DNA of 64,000 bases, taken from positions 19,840,001 through 19,904,000 of the forward strand of contig NC_065551.1 in NCBI RefSeq assembly GCF_022605725.1, written 5' to 3'. The stretch is from Anthonomus grandis grandis (lineage: Eukaryota > Arthropoda > Insecta > Coleoptera > Curculionidae). This document shows positions 34,654-45,100 of the stretch, in pieces (within the stretch, counting starts at the first letter, position 1; every line of letters begins with the position of its first letter). The notes under the pieces are model-generated. The model saw nothing but the letters and a program-made list of their open reading frames with translations. It searched no databases and was not told the DNA's origin. The translations under genes and the position numbers were made by a program.

Positions 34654-34847
34654 TTGCTTGATATAAATAACTCTTCCAAAAATAGCCTTTTATTGTGTTC
34701 AATCGTCAACGGTCGAGTTTAGGTATAGGACATGGTACATGAAATGTACTTAGAATTTGATGTGGAACCTAAATCTAAAATAAAAAATAGGTGTTTACAT
34801 TTAAAAAAATTACGTTGATAACCGTAACTTATTTTTGGGCCACCCTG
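34654..34847. repeat. right TIR, DD41D element
   Basis: Inverse of 33180-33373, ending CCACCCTG before TA. Confidence 0.9.
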
Positions 34848-35474
34848 TATACATAAAATTATAGTGAGAAAACCCGCAGTTAAAAATAAAAATCGACAGG
34901 TCCGAGCGTTTTTTTTTTGAACATACCCCTGAATTTTAAATGAACTTATTTCAACCTTTACGTTCGCACTGTAGATATACGTGCTTCACAAAATCAGCAT
35001 ATAAGAATACATTTAATATTATATCGTTGCCACCGACAGAAGCAGCAGCACGACGACATTTGTTCCGAACCTATCACCAGGTTCAACAGTGGTATGGAGT
35101 TGAAAAAAATGCAGAGCAATATGGATGAAAAAAAAAGCAAGAATGGGCTAATTCCTGTCACCACGCTCGAGCCTCCAGAGCGGGAAATCTTGTTGAAACT
35201 TATTTCTTGCAAATGCAAAAAGGGATGTCGGGGTGCCTGTGAATGCAGAAAGGCTAGATTAAAGTGCTCCAATTGTAATGGTACCTGTGATAATTCGCAT
35301 GTTTCACCACAGGATAGTGATGAGGAGGAAGAAACAGAGTCTTTTATCGTGCAAACGTATGACAAAATCGAGGACCAAGAGAACTACAATGACGCTGACG
35401 ATTCCATCGCGAACGACGTTGAAGCAATTTCTATTTGTAAAATTTTGCTCAGTACCGAAGACGAGAACTTTTAG

Positions 35475-35690
35475 AAACTAATCTATCAATAGCGAAGCGA
35501 AGGAAAATGCGCTAAATTTTGTGGTGCATTCAAAGTGGATTAGGCCTACTGGGGATATGACAAAAAAAACCCGCCACCTACTCTACCTCATGGCAGTGTG
35601 GAAATGAATTATTTGGCCAAAACGCGTGTTGGAGTGGAATTTGCAGCTCTTGTACACTGAAACTATTAATATTACAAGAAAAAGGTTATT
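35475..35690 (+). other. 3' non-coding part of outer transposon
   Basis: Sequence between the Cys-rich reading frame and the right TIR; no further frame recognised. Confidence 0.4.
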
Positions 35691-35919
35691 ACATAAATTG
35701 TAGGAAATTTTATCCAGTTTAATTTAATGCATAACTATTTTTATCGTAATATGAGTTGGAACGGAGTTATTATAAAAAAACTGTACTTCGGCGCCATTTT
35801 TCCGATATGGCGGCGCAAGCAGCAAAGATATGAGGTGGAAAAGTGAAAATTCGAAAAGAGCACGTTGAAATCTATAAAATCACCAATCTTCAAAACTCCC
35901 GGAAAACTTTCTAGGTAAA
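35691..35919. repeat. right TIR of outer transposon (main part)
   Basis: Inverse of 32170-32398, with GGCGCCATTTTTCCGATATG and GAGCACGTTGAAATCTATAA. Its outer tip was cut off by the BEL/Pao insertion and lies at 43744-43758. Confidence 0.8.
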
Positions 35920-35924
35920 ACTAC
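35920..35924. repeat. 5-bp target duplication ACTAC, left of BEL/Pao
   Basis: ACTAC here and at 43739-43743. Confidence 0.92.
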
Positions 35925-36872
35925 TGTTAAAAGTTAATTTTAACAATTTATTTTATTTTATGATTTTATGGAATCGAAGTTTATGGTTGTCAAACGAATA
36001 ATACCTTTTTTCTCAAGTAAATAATTTTTGCCTGAACCTTCTCCCAAATCCCAACATGTGTTTTTACCTACTTTTTAAGAAATGCCTTTGTTGCCAGTTT
36101 AGCTTAAGTGCACTTAAAAATCCATTTTTCTCCTTAAGTTCACTTAAGTGTTGGCCCCATGACACACGTGCATCCCACATTTTTTACCCAACATTTCACC
36201 CCGAGTCCCACGAGAAAAAATCAGTATTCACTCCGTCGCCGCAAAAAGAAGTACCTACTCTCGCGCCCCCGAAACACAAGGTTTCTTTCACCAGTGAAGT
36301 AATTCACAAAGCTTAAAGTACCGAGAAAATAAGTTAGTCAAGAGCAAGTTGGCGCAAGCAATTCCTCTCTCTCTCACTCTCTTCCGTTTAAGTATTTGTC
36401 TAAAGTTCATATATGTATACCTAATTGTTACGATAAAGTAGTTTAAGTTATGTAAAAAAGTCTATAGTGAATAAGTGTGCGTAAAGGTGGAAAACTGAAC
36501 TGAAAGTGAGTGCAACGTTGTGAGTGCAACAGTGGTTGTCAATAGCTGCACAAACCAAGGTGACGTTAGTGCTAATGCCGTTCCTGGTTCCTGCTAAGTT
36601 CCTGCTATTGGTCTTGTGATTCTGGAAGGCTGGTAACGTCAACTAATATTGTAAACCCTGGTAAATAACTAACTTCAACATTGTAAATCGTTCATTAGTC
36701 TATACCTGTTAATTATTACTAACCAAAAGGTACAATAAACCCTTATGTAATCGTAAATCACAACTGTGTAATTTATTGAACTGGACCTATGTCATCGAAG
36801 GGCTCGTCAATGCAGTAGCCGTTGCTCGAGCAGGTATAGGTAGGTTTTTTAAGAAACCCTAATCTATATTCA
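35925..36872 (+). repeat. 5' LTR (948 bp)
   Basis: Begins TGTTAAAAGTTAATTTTAAC and ends TATATTCA. Same length and, by eye, same sequence as 42791-43738. It includes a CT microsatellite (36366-36382). Confidence 0.95.
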
Positions 36873-36890
36873 TGGTCCTTCGAGCCGGAT
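36873..36890 (+). promoter_or_regulatory. primer binding site, tRNA-Tyr type
   Basis: TGGTCCTTCGAGCCGGA starts right after the LTR and is complementary to the 3' end of eukaryotic tRNA-Tyr (acceptor strand ending CGAAGGA plus CCA), as I recall that tRNA. It would prime minus-strand DNA synthesis. Confidence 0.75.
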
Positions 36891-37264
36891 CTTCCCAAGT
36901 TGTGATTTTACGATTCATCTAAGCAAAAACAAAACATACTTCTTGTGTAAAAAGTATATAATTGGTTCCGACATATGTGTCGGTGGTCCTTCGAGTAAAC
37001 AGTATTTTAGTTAATTACTTACTAACAAACCTTTTAGTTATTTGTCCCTTGTTATTTTGTTATTTTTACCTGTTATAATTGTTATTTGGAAATAAGTAGC
37101 AACTCACTTTTTACTTTTTCTTTTAAATTGTTTCTTGGTAATTAGTTTATTTTCTCTTAACAATTATTGTTTAAATTTAAAGAAAATCTATTCCCAAAAA
37201 ATAAGCATCTGGTTGTCTCGTCATTTTTTGTGTTTATTCTGTAAGCCTAAAACAAAAAAATTAA
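36891..37264 (+). other. BEL/Pao leader
   Basis: AT-rich leader between primer site and gag start. It contains a second partial copy of the primer-site sequence (TGGTCCTTCGAG at about 36984). Confidence 0.6.
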
Positions 37265-40200
37265 ATGGCTGAAGGAATAGAAATATCAGTAGAAGCGTTG
37301 GTTAAAAATCGCGGATATTTAAAGGCTAAAGTAACACGAATTGTTAATTGGTTTTTAGAAAATAATGATAGTATACATGACTTTTTAGAAATTCAGGTAC
37401 GTGAAAGTATGTTAACCCACGCTTTTAAAGATTTTGAAGAGGTAGAAAAACAAATTGTAGTTTTAGATATAAGTAAAGTAGACAAGGATGATGTAGAAGA
37501 CAAATACTTAACGTGTGTTGCTAAAATGCAACGTAAAATTTTAGAACTTTCCCCGCAAGCGCCAACTCAAGTAAGACATATAGTTCCCCAACACTCTCAT
37601 TCCCCAAATGTTAGTTTGCCCCAAATTAGCATACCTCCATTTAACGGAGACATCACTAAATGGAATGCCTTTTTTCAACTTTTCTCTACCCTTATTCTAG
37701 ATAATCAATCTCTCTCTGATATTCAAAGATTAATTTATTTAAAATCTTATTTAAGAGATGAACCCCTAAATTTGGTCGATAATTTACAATTGACCACTGA
37801 CAACCTCCAAATTGCCCTAAATACCCTTAGACAAAGATATGATAATCAATTATCAATTATTTTTGCCCATATTAAAAATTTAGTTGACATTCCTATCCTA
37901 AATAATGTATCCTCACACACACTTAGGGAATTTATAGTTTGCATAAAACAGAACTTTGATTCACTGAAAAATCAAAACATTCCAGTAGACCACTGGGATT
38001 TAATTTTAATTTATATTTTTTCTCAAAAATTAGACTTTGGCACAAGAAAGGCATATATATCCGAGAGAGGTTCTCAAATGCGCTCTTCCTCACATGTGGT
38101 CCCTAAGCTTGAAGAATTTCTAAGCTTTTTAGAAAAGCGTTGTTCGGTGTTAGAAGATCTCTCTGAAAGCCCTTCAACTAAAAATTATTCCCATGGACGT
38201 TCTTCTCAACACAACACTCCCTTTGTTAAAAAAATTTCACACTATGCTCATGGTGGGCAACGCCAAGGCAACCAAGTCATACCTCAAAACTCTCCTCAAA
38301 ACTCTCGCTCACATTTTGTTGCAGGACAAAGGTGTCCCTTTTGTGAGCACCCTGATCACAAAATTTATACTTGTTTTAAATTTAAAGATCTTAGTTTAAA
38401 ACAGAAACAGGATTTTGTTATTCATAATAATCTATGTTTTAATTGTCTCGGTTCAAGGCATCAAGTAAAAAACTGTACATCTCAGAGGTGCCAGATTTGT
38501 CATATGAAACACCATTCTCTTTTGCATCCAATGGATGATGCAGCACAGCCCTTGCAAAGCAGAAATTCACATTGGAGGCCAAATCCTCAAACCCAAAATG
38601 AACGATCTCAAAATTTTAACAGAAATTCGCTTCTCATAAATAGCTCCCATTCTCGGAATCAAGGTTCAAGCCAAAGCTCCTCTCAGACTCAAGAACCACA
38701 AATCCCAAGCACAAGCAATGAAATGAACTCGAATCGCCCTCACGCTAATAAACCTGTGACTTTGTCAGTTTTCGCCACTGAAGATAATGAAGTTTTATTA
38801 GGTACTTCATTGATTCAAATACCCGACAAGAATGGTCATTTTATTATTGCAAAGGCAATATTAGATCCCGGGAGTACTATATCAATAGTAACCCAATCGC
38901 TGGTTCAAAGACTTGATCTCTCTCCTAAGACGCAGCCAATACAAATCTCTGGGATTGGCGGCAAAATTAAGCACTCTAATCACGCAATTTCCCTGAGAAT
39001 TCATTCCTGTCACAATCACGATTACTTCCTGAATGTTAACTGCTGTGTATTAGACAAAATCACAGAAAAATCCCCTCACTTTAAAGTCAACAAATTTATG
39101 TTGAACCTTCCCAAGAATACACCGCTTGCAGACCCCTACTTTGATACGCCTTCTACAATAGATTTATTGTTGGGAGCAGATGTATACTACCACATTCTTT
39201 CAGGCGAATACACCAAGGTTAACAAAGACTCTTTAACGTTGGTAGGTACCTACTTTGGCCACATTCTTTCAGGATTAATCCCCTCCCAAGCTCTCGTTCA
39301 CAAAACCCCTTTGGCAAATTCTAAGAATTGCTTTTTAGTGAAATCATTAAATTCAGATTGCTCACTGGACTCATTAATTGAGAAATTTTGGTTACTAGAA
39401 GATGTCTCGCCCACTCACGAAAAACCCCTATCCCCTGAAGATTCTATGGTTGAACAGAATTTTCAAAATACCACGGTATTTAAAGATGGTCATTTTCAAG
39501 TCGACTTACCCCTTAAAAGGCCCCAAGAGTCACATCCGCTAGGAGAGTCATATTCATTAGCCAAGAAAAGGTTTCACCACTTAGAAAAGCGTTTTCAAAA
39601 ATCTCCTGACCTTTTTCTTGAATTCAAAAAATTTATCGGTGAATATATCTCACTCAATCATGCACGAATTATTCCCCTTTCCCTTAAAACTGAAAATAAC
39701 AAAAATCGATACTTTCTGCCTCACCACTGTGTAATTCGTGAGGACAGTACAAGCACTAAACTTCGTGTAGTGTTTGACGGATCTATGAAAACGTCTTCTG
39801 GGCTATCACTCAATGACGTAATGCATAAAGGATATACAGTTCAACCTGAACTGTTTGATATTTTACTTAGGTTTCGAAGTTTTAAATTCGCTCTCACTTC
39901 TGATATCGAAAAAATGTATAGACAGGTGCGCGTTAACCCAAATCAAACTTACCTGCAAAATATTTTATGGCGCGACCATCCCTCTCAGCCAATGCAATGC
40001 ATTGAATTACTCACCGTCACTTATGGCACGAACTGTGCCCCCTATTTGGCTACACGCACCCTGAATGAACTTGCCATTATTCATAAAGACGATTATCCTC
40101 TTGCGTCTCAAGCTATTTTATCTCAATGTTACGTGGACGATGTTCTCTGTGGGCAAGATACCTATGAAAATTTGGTAGAATTACATAGGCAGCTATTGGA

Positions 40201-42364
40201 ACTTTGCAAGATTGGAAATTTTCACTTACATAAATGGTGTTCAAATAGCAATTTATTTTTGTCTAAAACTTGTGATAATGGGTCCCAAGAAAGTTTCACC
40301 ATAGAAACCGAGGGAATTTCAAATAAAGTCCTTGGTGTAGGCTGGAATCCCGACTCAGATGAGTTTTTTATCTCTTTACCTGACACTAGGTCCGAAAGCA
40401 TAATTACTAAACGTATAGTTTTATCTAAAATTGCGCAAATGTACGACCCCTTAGGATTCATAGCTCCCATTGTTGTAAATGCTAAATTAATTATGCAAAA
40501 CATTTGGAAGGAAAAAATCAATTGGGATGAACCCCTGAAAGAACCCATTTTAACCCAATGGACCACCTTTATTAAAGATCTTCCCCAACTAATGTGTTTA
40601 AAAATTCCACGTTTTTTCCTAGCTAATAATAATCCCAGTTCACTTCAAATTCATGGATTTTCAGATGCCAGCAGGAAGGCATATGGTGCGTGTGTGTATA
40701 TAAGAGCGCTTTATCCTAACAAAAATGTCTCTTGTCAACTTATTACTGCCAAAAGTAGAGTAGCCCCGATAAGAGAAATTACAATTCCCCGCATGGAACT
40801 CTGTGGAGCACTTTTACTTTCCAATTTAGTCACTCGTGTGTGTTCCATATTAAAAGAAAGATTTTCAGTTGACAACATTAATCTTTGGACTGACTCTGAG
40901 ATTGTACTTGCTTGGTTAAATGCCCACCCTTCTCGTTTCAATGTGTTTGTAGCAAACCGCATTTCTCAAATTCAGGTTTTATCCCAAGACTGCAAATGGC
41001 GTCATATTCCAACTGCGGATAATCCAGCTGATCATCTTTCTCGCGGATTTACCGCAGACCAGATTCTCACCTCTACGCTTTGGTGGAACGGCCCAAAGTT
41101 CTTACTGGACCCGAATTTAAATTTAAAAATGTATGAAAAGGGACCTTGCTCCACTGAAGAAGAAGCAAGAAAAGCAAAAACGGTCTTGCTTGTTAACTCC
41201 GAAGATTTCTGGATAACACTTTTTAATCGGTTTTCTAACTTCTCGCGATTGCAACGAACTATTGCATTTATACATAGATTTGTAAATAATTGTAAAGGTA
41301 ATGGTAAAAAATTTTATGGTGCTTTAGCTGTAACTGAATTAAAGGCTGCAGAAATTTTTATAGTAAAGCAAGTTCAACACCAAACGTTTTCAAAGGAAAT
41401 CAGTGAACTAAAGTCAGAAGAAAGAAAAATTTCAAACAAGCAAGTCCTTAGGTTAAACCCCTTTATCGATACCTCCAATCTCATAAGGGTTGGAGGCAGA
41501 TTATCCCAAGCACCCATATCATTTGATCAAAAATTTCCAATTTTATTGCCCTCAAAAAACCATGTTGTTGGACTCTTGCTAAAAAAAGAACACATTAGGT
41601 TAGGACATGCTGGTCCTCAAACGATATTGTCAAATATTCGTCTTAAATACTGGCCGCTAAATGGATTAAGAGAAATAAAAAAGATCTCTATAAACTGTTT
41701 ACAATGCTATAAATTTAAGCTTAAAACAGGAGAACAAATTATGGCAGATCTCCCTAAATCCAGAGTTGTCCCTTCTAGACCGTTTTTAACAACAGGTGTC
41801 GATTTTGGAGGACCATTTATTATTAAATCGTCATCTCTTCGACGCGCCAAAATTGAAAAGGCGTATATCGCTTTATTTGTATGCATGGTCACTAAAGCTG
41901 TTCATTTGGAGCTAGTATCAAGTCTCTCTTCACAAGCATTTTTAGCATGCTTTAAACGTTTTATTTCAAGACGTGGATGCCCGGCAACAATTTTTAGTGA
42001 CAATGGTACAAATTTCTCTGGTGCCAGCAATCAAATTAAAGAAGTTTATGACACGCTTAAGTCACAACAGACACAAGAGCAATTGACTGCATTTTTCTCA
42101 TGCCATGAAATACAGTGGCAATTTATACCTCCTTTCTCTGCTCACTGGGGTGGTCTTTGGGAGGCAGCTATAAAAAGTACTAAACATCACTTACGAAGAT
42201 TAATTGGAAACCAGAATTTAACCTTTGAAGATTTTTCCACTATTTTAGCACAAATTGAGGCTATTTTAAACTCCAGGCCACTTCTTCCCCTATCAGCTGA
42301 TCCACTGGACTTGTCTTACCCCTGGACATTTTTTAGTTGGAAGTCCTCTCGTTTCGTACCCTGA
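37265..42364 (+). pseudogene. BEL/Pao gag-pol polyprotein, frameshifted near the end
   Basis: 1699 codons from the ATG at 37265. Gag: DUF1759-like region around residues 120-265 (PPFNGDITKWNAFFQLF). Zinc knuckle-type Cys/His clusters at about 357-420 (CPFCEHPDHKIYTC, CFNCLGSRHQVKNC). Protease near residue 534 with DPGST, where Ser or Thr usually follows the Asp. RT from about 833 (LRVVFDGS) with the YVDD box at 956-959. RNase H around Asp1134. Integrase: HHCC zinc part (His1443, CLQC near 1478) and catalytic Asp1513, Asp1579, Glu1633. A frameshift at about 42318-42322 replaces the integrase C-terminus with 15 or so unrelated residues before the TGA at 42362. Upstream domains look intact. Confidence 0.93.
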
Positions 42365-42707
42365 GCCCAATGTCTCGTCAATTCCTGAAAACCGCTTAGA
42401 TCGTTGGCAAAGGTTAAGTCAGATTCAACAATTCTTTTGGACTAGATGGACCAAAGAGTATCTCAACAATCTTCAGAATAGGCCTAAATGGATGTCCCCA
42501 GTCCCCAATATTGAAACAAATGACCTTGTTCTTCTTAAAGATGAGAACACCAAACCTCTTGATTGGCCGTTGGCCAGAGTAGTAGACACTTTACCTAATA
42601 AAGATGGTAAAATACGCTTGGTAAAAATTAGGACTAAAAATGGAATATTTACTAGAAATATAACCAAATTATGCCCGTTGCCCAAATCTGATAGTAACTT
42701 AGTTTAA
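42323..42707 (+). pseudogene. integrase C-terminal part in the shifted frame
   Basis: The frame continues in another register to a stop at 42705-42707, with the conserved BEL/Pao end (W-rich RLDRWQRLSQIQQFFWTRW near 42400 and a basic DNA-binding tail ending LCPLPK). The family-typical length and motifs show this belongs to the polyprotein above. Confidence 0.85.
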
Positions 42708-42775
42708 CCATAGTATTTCTTGATAAGTTTTGTCTATAAGTTATAATGTATAATGTTTGTTGAAGGCAAAGCCTT

Positions 42776-42787
42776 CAAAAGGGGGGA
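42776..42787 (+). promoter_or_regulatory. polypurine tract
   Basis: AAAAGGGGGGAG just before the 3' LTR, the expected plus-strand primer. Confidence 0.8.
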
Positions 42788-42790
42788 GTA

Positions 42791-43738
42791 TGTTAAAAGT
42801 TAATTTTAACAATTTATTTTATTTTATGATTTTATGGAATCGAAGTTTATGGTTGTCAAACGAATAATACCTTTTTTCTCAAGTAAATAATTTTTGCCTG
42901 AACCTTCTCCCAAATCCCAACATGTGTTTTTACCTACTTTTTAAGAAATGCCTTTGTTGCCAGTTTAGCTTAAGTGCACTTAAAAATCCATTTTTCTCCT
43001 TAAGTTCACTTAAGTGTTGGCCCCATGACACACGTGCATCCCACATTTTTTACCCAACATTTCACCCCGAGTCCCACGAGAAAAAATCAGTATTCACTCC
43101 GTCGCCGCAAAAAGAAGTACCTACTCTCGCGCCCCCGAAACACAAGGTTTCTTTCACCAGTGAAGTAATTCACAAAGCTTAAAGTACCGAGAAAATAAGT
43201 TAGTCAAGAGCAAGTTGGCGCAAGCAATTCCTCTCTCTCTCACTCTCTTCCGTTTAAGTATTTGTCTAAAGTTCATATATGTATACCTAATTGTTACGAT
43301 AAAGTAGTTTAAGTTATGTAAAAAAGTCTATAGTGAATAAGTGTGCGTAAAGGTGGAAAACTGAACTGAAAGTGAGTGCAACGTTGTGAGTGCAACAGTG
43401 GTTGTCAATAGCTGCACAAACCAAGGTGACGTTAGTGCTAATGCCGTTCCTGGTTCCTGCTAAGTTCCTGCTATTGGTCTTGTGATTCTGGAAGGCTGGT
43501 AACGTCAACTAATATTGTAAACCCTGGTAAATAACTAACTTCAACATTGTAAATCGTTCATTAGTCTATACCTGTTAATTATTACTAACCAAAAGGTACA
43601 ATAAACCCTTATGTAATCGTAAATCACAACTGTGTAATTTATTGAACTGGACCTATGTCATCGAAGGGCTCGTCAATGCAGTAGCCGTTGCTCGAGCAGG
43701 TATAGGTAGGTTTTTTAAGAAACCCTAATCTATATTCA
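42791..43738 (+). repeat. 3' LTR (948 bp)
   Basis: Same length and sequence (by eye) as the 5' LTR; followed by ACTAC at 43739-43743. Confidence 0.95.
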
Positions 43739-43743
43739 ACTAC

Positions 43744-43758
43744 CAAATGACTGTACTA
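43744..43758. repeat. outer tip of the right TIR of the outer transposon
   Basis: CAAATGACTGTACTA is the inverse of 32138-32152 (TAGTACAGTCATTTG); TAA follows. Confidence 0.75.
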
Positions 43759-43761
43759 TAA

Positions 43762-44243
43762 GTCGCATCTGCCTGTCGAGTTGAGCTCCAGGTGAAATGA
43801 TATGGGCCAGTCAGGTCCGCGACTTTCTTTCTATACGCTAAATTGTCCAAGCCTTCATCTCTGGATATCCTATAAGACGTATGGACCTCTTTTAGAAGGA
43901 AAACACCAGCTTTACCGTGTGTTTGGGAGGAGAGCTCCACATTTAAGAGTAATACTCAAGAGATGGACAAATCTGAGCCTTGTAAATCATTAAAAAACTG
44001 TTACGGTGTATACAGCTTCTTTATTTTAAAGGAGTTCCGAGTTTTTGAGAAGCTAGTTTTGCTATTGATTTTTTTCGCTATATGATCATGTCATACTTCC
44101 AACTTCCATACACTAAGGCTTAGGGTTTCAGAGGCTGGCTTCTTTGTAAATACAACAATCTGAGTCTTAGCTGCATTAAATTCAATCTACTTACATTCAT
44201 CCGACTCAAAAATGACGTTTAGGTCTGCACTAATAGTGTTTTT
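43762..44243 (-). pseudogene. non-LTR retrotransposon C-terminal fragment
   Basis: On the reverse strand: ADLNVIFESDECK, FNAAKTQIVVFTKKPASETL (about 44205-44120), then the post-RT end with HTSYRISRDEGLDNLAYRKK and VADLTGPYHF (about 43885-43800). This matches the C-terminal part of the non-LTR group whose proteins read 'LYKAQIRPSLEYCSHVWG ... LAHRRKVADL'. Frameshifts and stops are present. Related to 51250-51670. Confidence 0.65.
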
Positions 44244-44244
44244 G

Positions 44245-44995
44245 AAAAATAAAAGCTTGAACGGATAGTTAAATAGCAAGAGATTAGATTTAGCATTGTT
44301 TCGGGATACTTGGTAAGAAGTAAAAAATAAATAAACGATAAACCTACTCTTGAAGAAGCCGAAAAGCAGAAACACGTGTCGGTAGGTACAATCTTTACTT
44401 GTTCTGCTTTCAGTTCTACGGTGTATCGCAAAAAAATCTATTCTTTTGCAAATTAACTCTCCGTGCTAGCCTTCATTCTTTGAAACTATGTCGACTTGGG
44501 TTAAGGTTGTATCACATAAGTAGCGTATGCTTCATTAGTATGATGCTCCACGGAAGAAACCTCTTTTGTATGAAAGAGACTTACATAGATTTCATGGTTT
44601 AACTGATCCATCTGTTGATCCATGGCTTCAACTTCAAGTTTCATTATATATAACTGATATTTGACTGAACCTATCCAGAGATCAAAGAGATCCAAGGAAA
44701 TGCCAGTGAAATGTCATTGTTTCATAAATCTGATATCTTTAAGCAAGCTATAAAGCGTAAACAAGGTACTGAATCAGAAGTTTACATAAGGATCTTGATG
44801 AATTTCGGAAGTCTGGTAGCGATATTTATAGAAGAAATGTTAAATTGAATATTTGATAGAAAGCTTACGGCAGCTGTTTATCAGTAGGTTGTGGATGTTA
44901 TACTAGATAAGACGTCACTTCATTTCATTAAAACCAGTCATTATTTTTAGAATTTAAAAATTTAATTTGAGAAATATTTGAAAAAGTAATTGAAA
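44245..44995. other. unassigned
   Basis: May continue the reverse-strand non-LTR copy, but I find no further motif. Confidence 0.3.
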
Positions 44996-44998
44996 TAA

Positions 44999-45100
44999 TT
45001 TTTTTTTTTTTTTTTTTAATACTGGAAATAAGACACACTTGGGTCAGTCTTCAAACAATTTATTACAAAAAAGTTCAAAATATTTATATTAATTAAAGAT
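44999..45100 (-). repeat. poly(A)-ended retrocopy 3' end (possible)
   Basis: Nineteen T at 44999-45017 read as a poly(A) tail on the reverse strand. AATAAA lies 41 bases upstream on that strand (45059-45064). This is what the 3' end of a retrotransposed transcript looks like. No coding part was recognised up to 46 kb. Confidence 0.35.

Larger units (their letters stand above)
33180..34847 (+). mobile_element. near-intact DD41D mariner-type transposon
   Basis: 1668 bp, ends CAGGGTGGCCCAAAAATAAG and inverse, flanked by TA at 33178-33179 and 34848-34849. TIRs are 194 bp (33180-33373 and 34654-34847) and differ at only a few positions. It encodes one transposase with a single internal stop. DUF4817-type HTH plus 41 residues between the second and third Asp points to the DD41D group of the Tc1/mariner superfamily. 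Confidence 0.9.
33056..34971. mobile_element. palindromic MITE (CAGTGCGAACG ends) split by a mariner-type element
   Basis: The two halves, 33056-33179 and about 34848-34971, are 124 bp each and nearly perfect reverse complements (a handful of mismatches). Each starts CAGTGCGAACGTAAAGG from the outside and ends ATTTTATGTATA at the centre. The intact MITE was about 246 bp, entirely palindromic, with a TA at its symmetry point, where the DD41D element entered. No coding capacity. Confidence 0.8.
32420..35474 (+). pseudogene. uncharacterised HAFSGCDTTS / Cys-rich transposon protein, split and frameshifted
   Basis: Pieces in order: LDQMSIKLYIQCHCRIVFDEYP (about 32460-32525), a stretch with stops, DLDLLFLLTALS (32689-32724), DYILFLHAFSGCDTTSTLF (32822-32878), ERFLLALYGYSGVKSMSLNNY (to 33055), then after the nested insertion RYTCFTKSAYKNTFNIISLP and TEAAARRHLFRTYHQVQQW (34974-35090), and after a frameshift in an A-run near 35137, PPEREILLKLISCKCKKGCR and CECRKARLKCSNCNGTC (35173-35290), ending in an acidic tail. 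I recall this layout from many uncharacterised animal proteins; a nuclease-like role would be a guess. The Cys spacing resembles CXC/tesmin-type zinc binding. Confidence 0.65.
35925..43738 (+). mobile_element. BEL/Pao LTR retrotransposon, 7.8 kb, young
   Basis: Two 948-bp LTRs (TG...CA), a 5-bp ACTAC duplication, a tRNA-Tyr-type primer binding site at 36873, a gag-pol frame of 1699 codons, a purine tract AAAAGGGGGGAG at 42776-42787, and the domain order gag-protease-RT-RNase H-integrase. DUF1759-like gag, DUF1758-like protease and a YVDD RT place it in BEL/Pao. The LTRs look identical wherever I compared them, so insertion is recent. One frameshift near 42320 breaks the end of the integrase. 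No envelope-like gene. Confidence 0.95.
32138..43758 (+). mobile_element. outer nested transposon (HAFSGCDTTS protein family)
   Basis: The left end TAGTACAGTCATTTGGTGCT matches the inverse of the right end at 43744-43758 (CAAATGACTGTACTA). The inner parts of the TIRs are 32170-32398 and about 35691-35919. Without the two later insertions (33056-34971 plus one TA; 35925-43738 plus one 5-bp duplication) the element is about 1.9 kb. TAA duplications fit TWA-targeting superfamilies such as PIF/Harbinger, but the coding part does not show a Harbinger nuclease that I recognise. Confidence 0.75.

Noticed and set aside
36056..36316. 86-codon frame repeated at 42922-43182 as a duplicated gene
   Set aside because: Both lie inside the LTRs of the BEL/Pao element; the duplication is the LTR pair.
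36366..36382. CT repeat as a promoter GAGA site
   Set aside because: It lies in the LTR and is duplicated in the other LTR; a role in LTR transcription is possible but not supported here.
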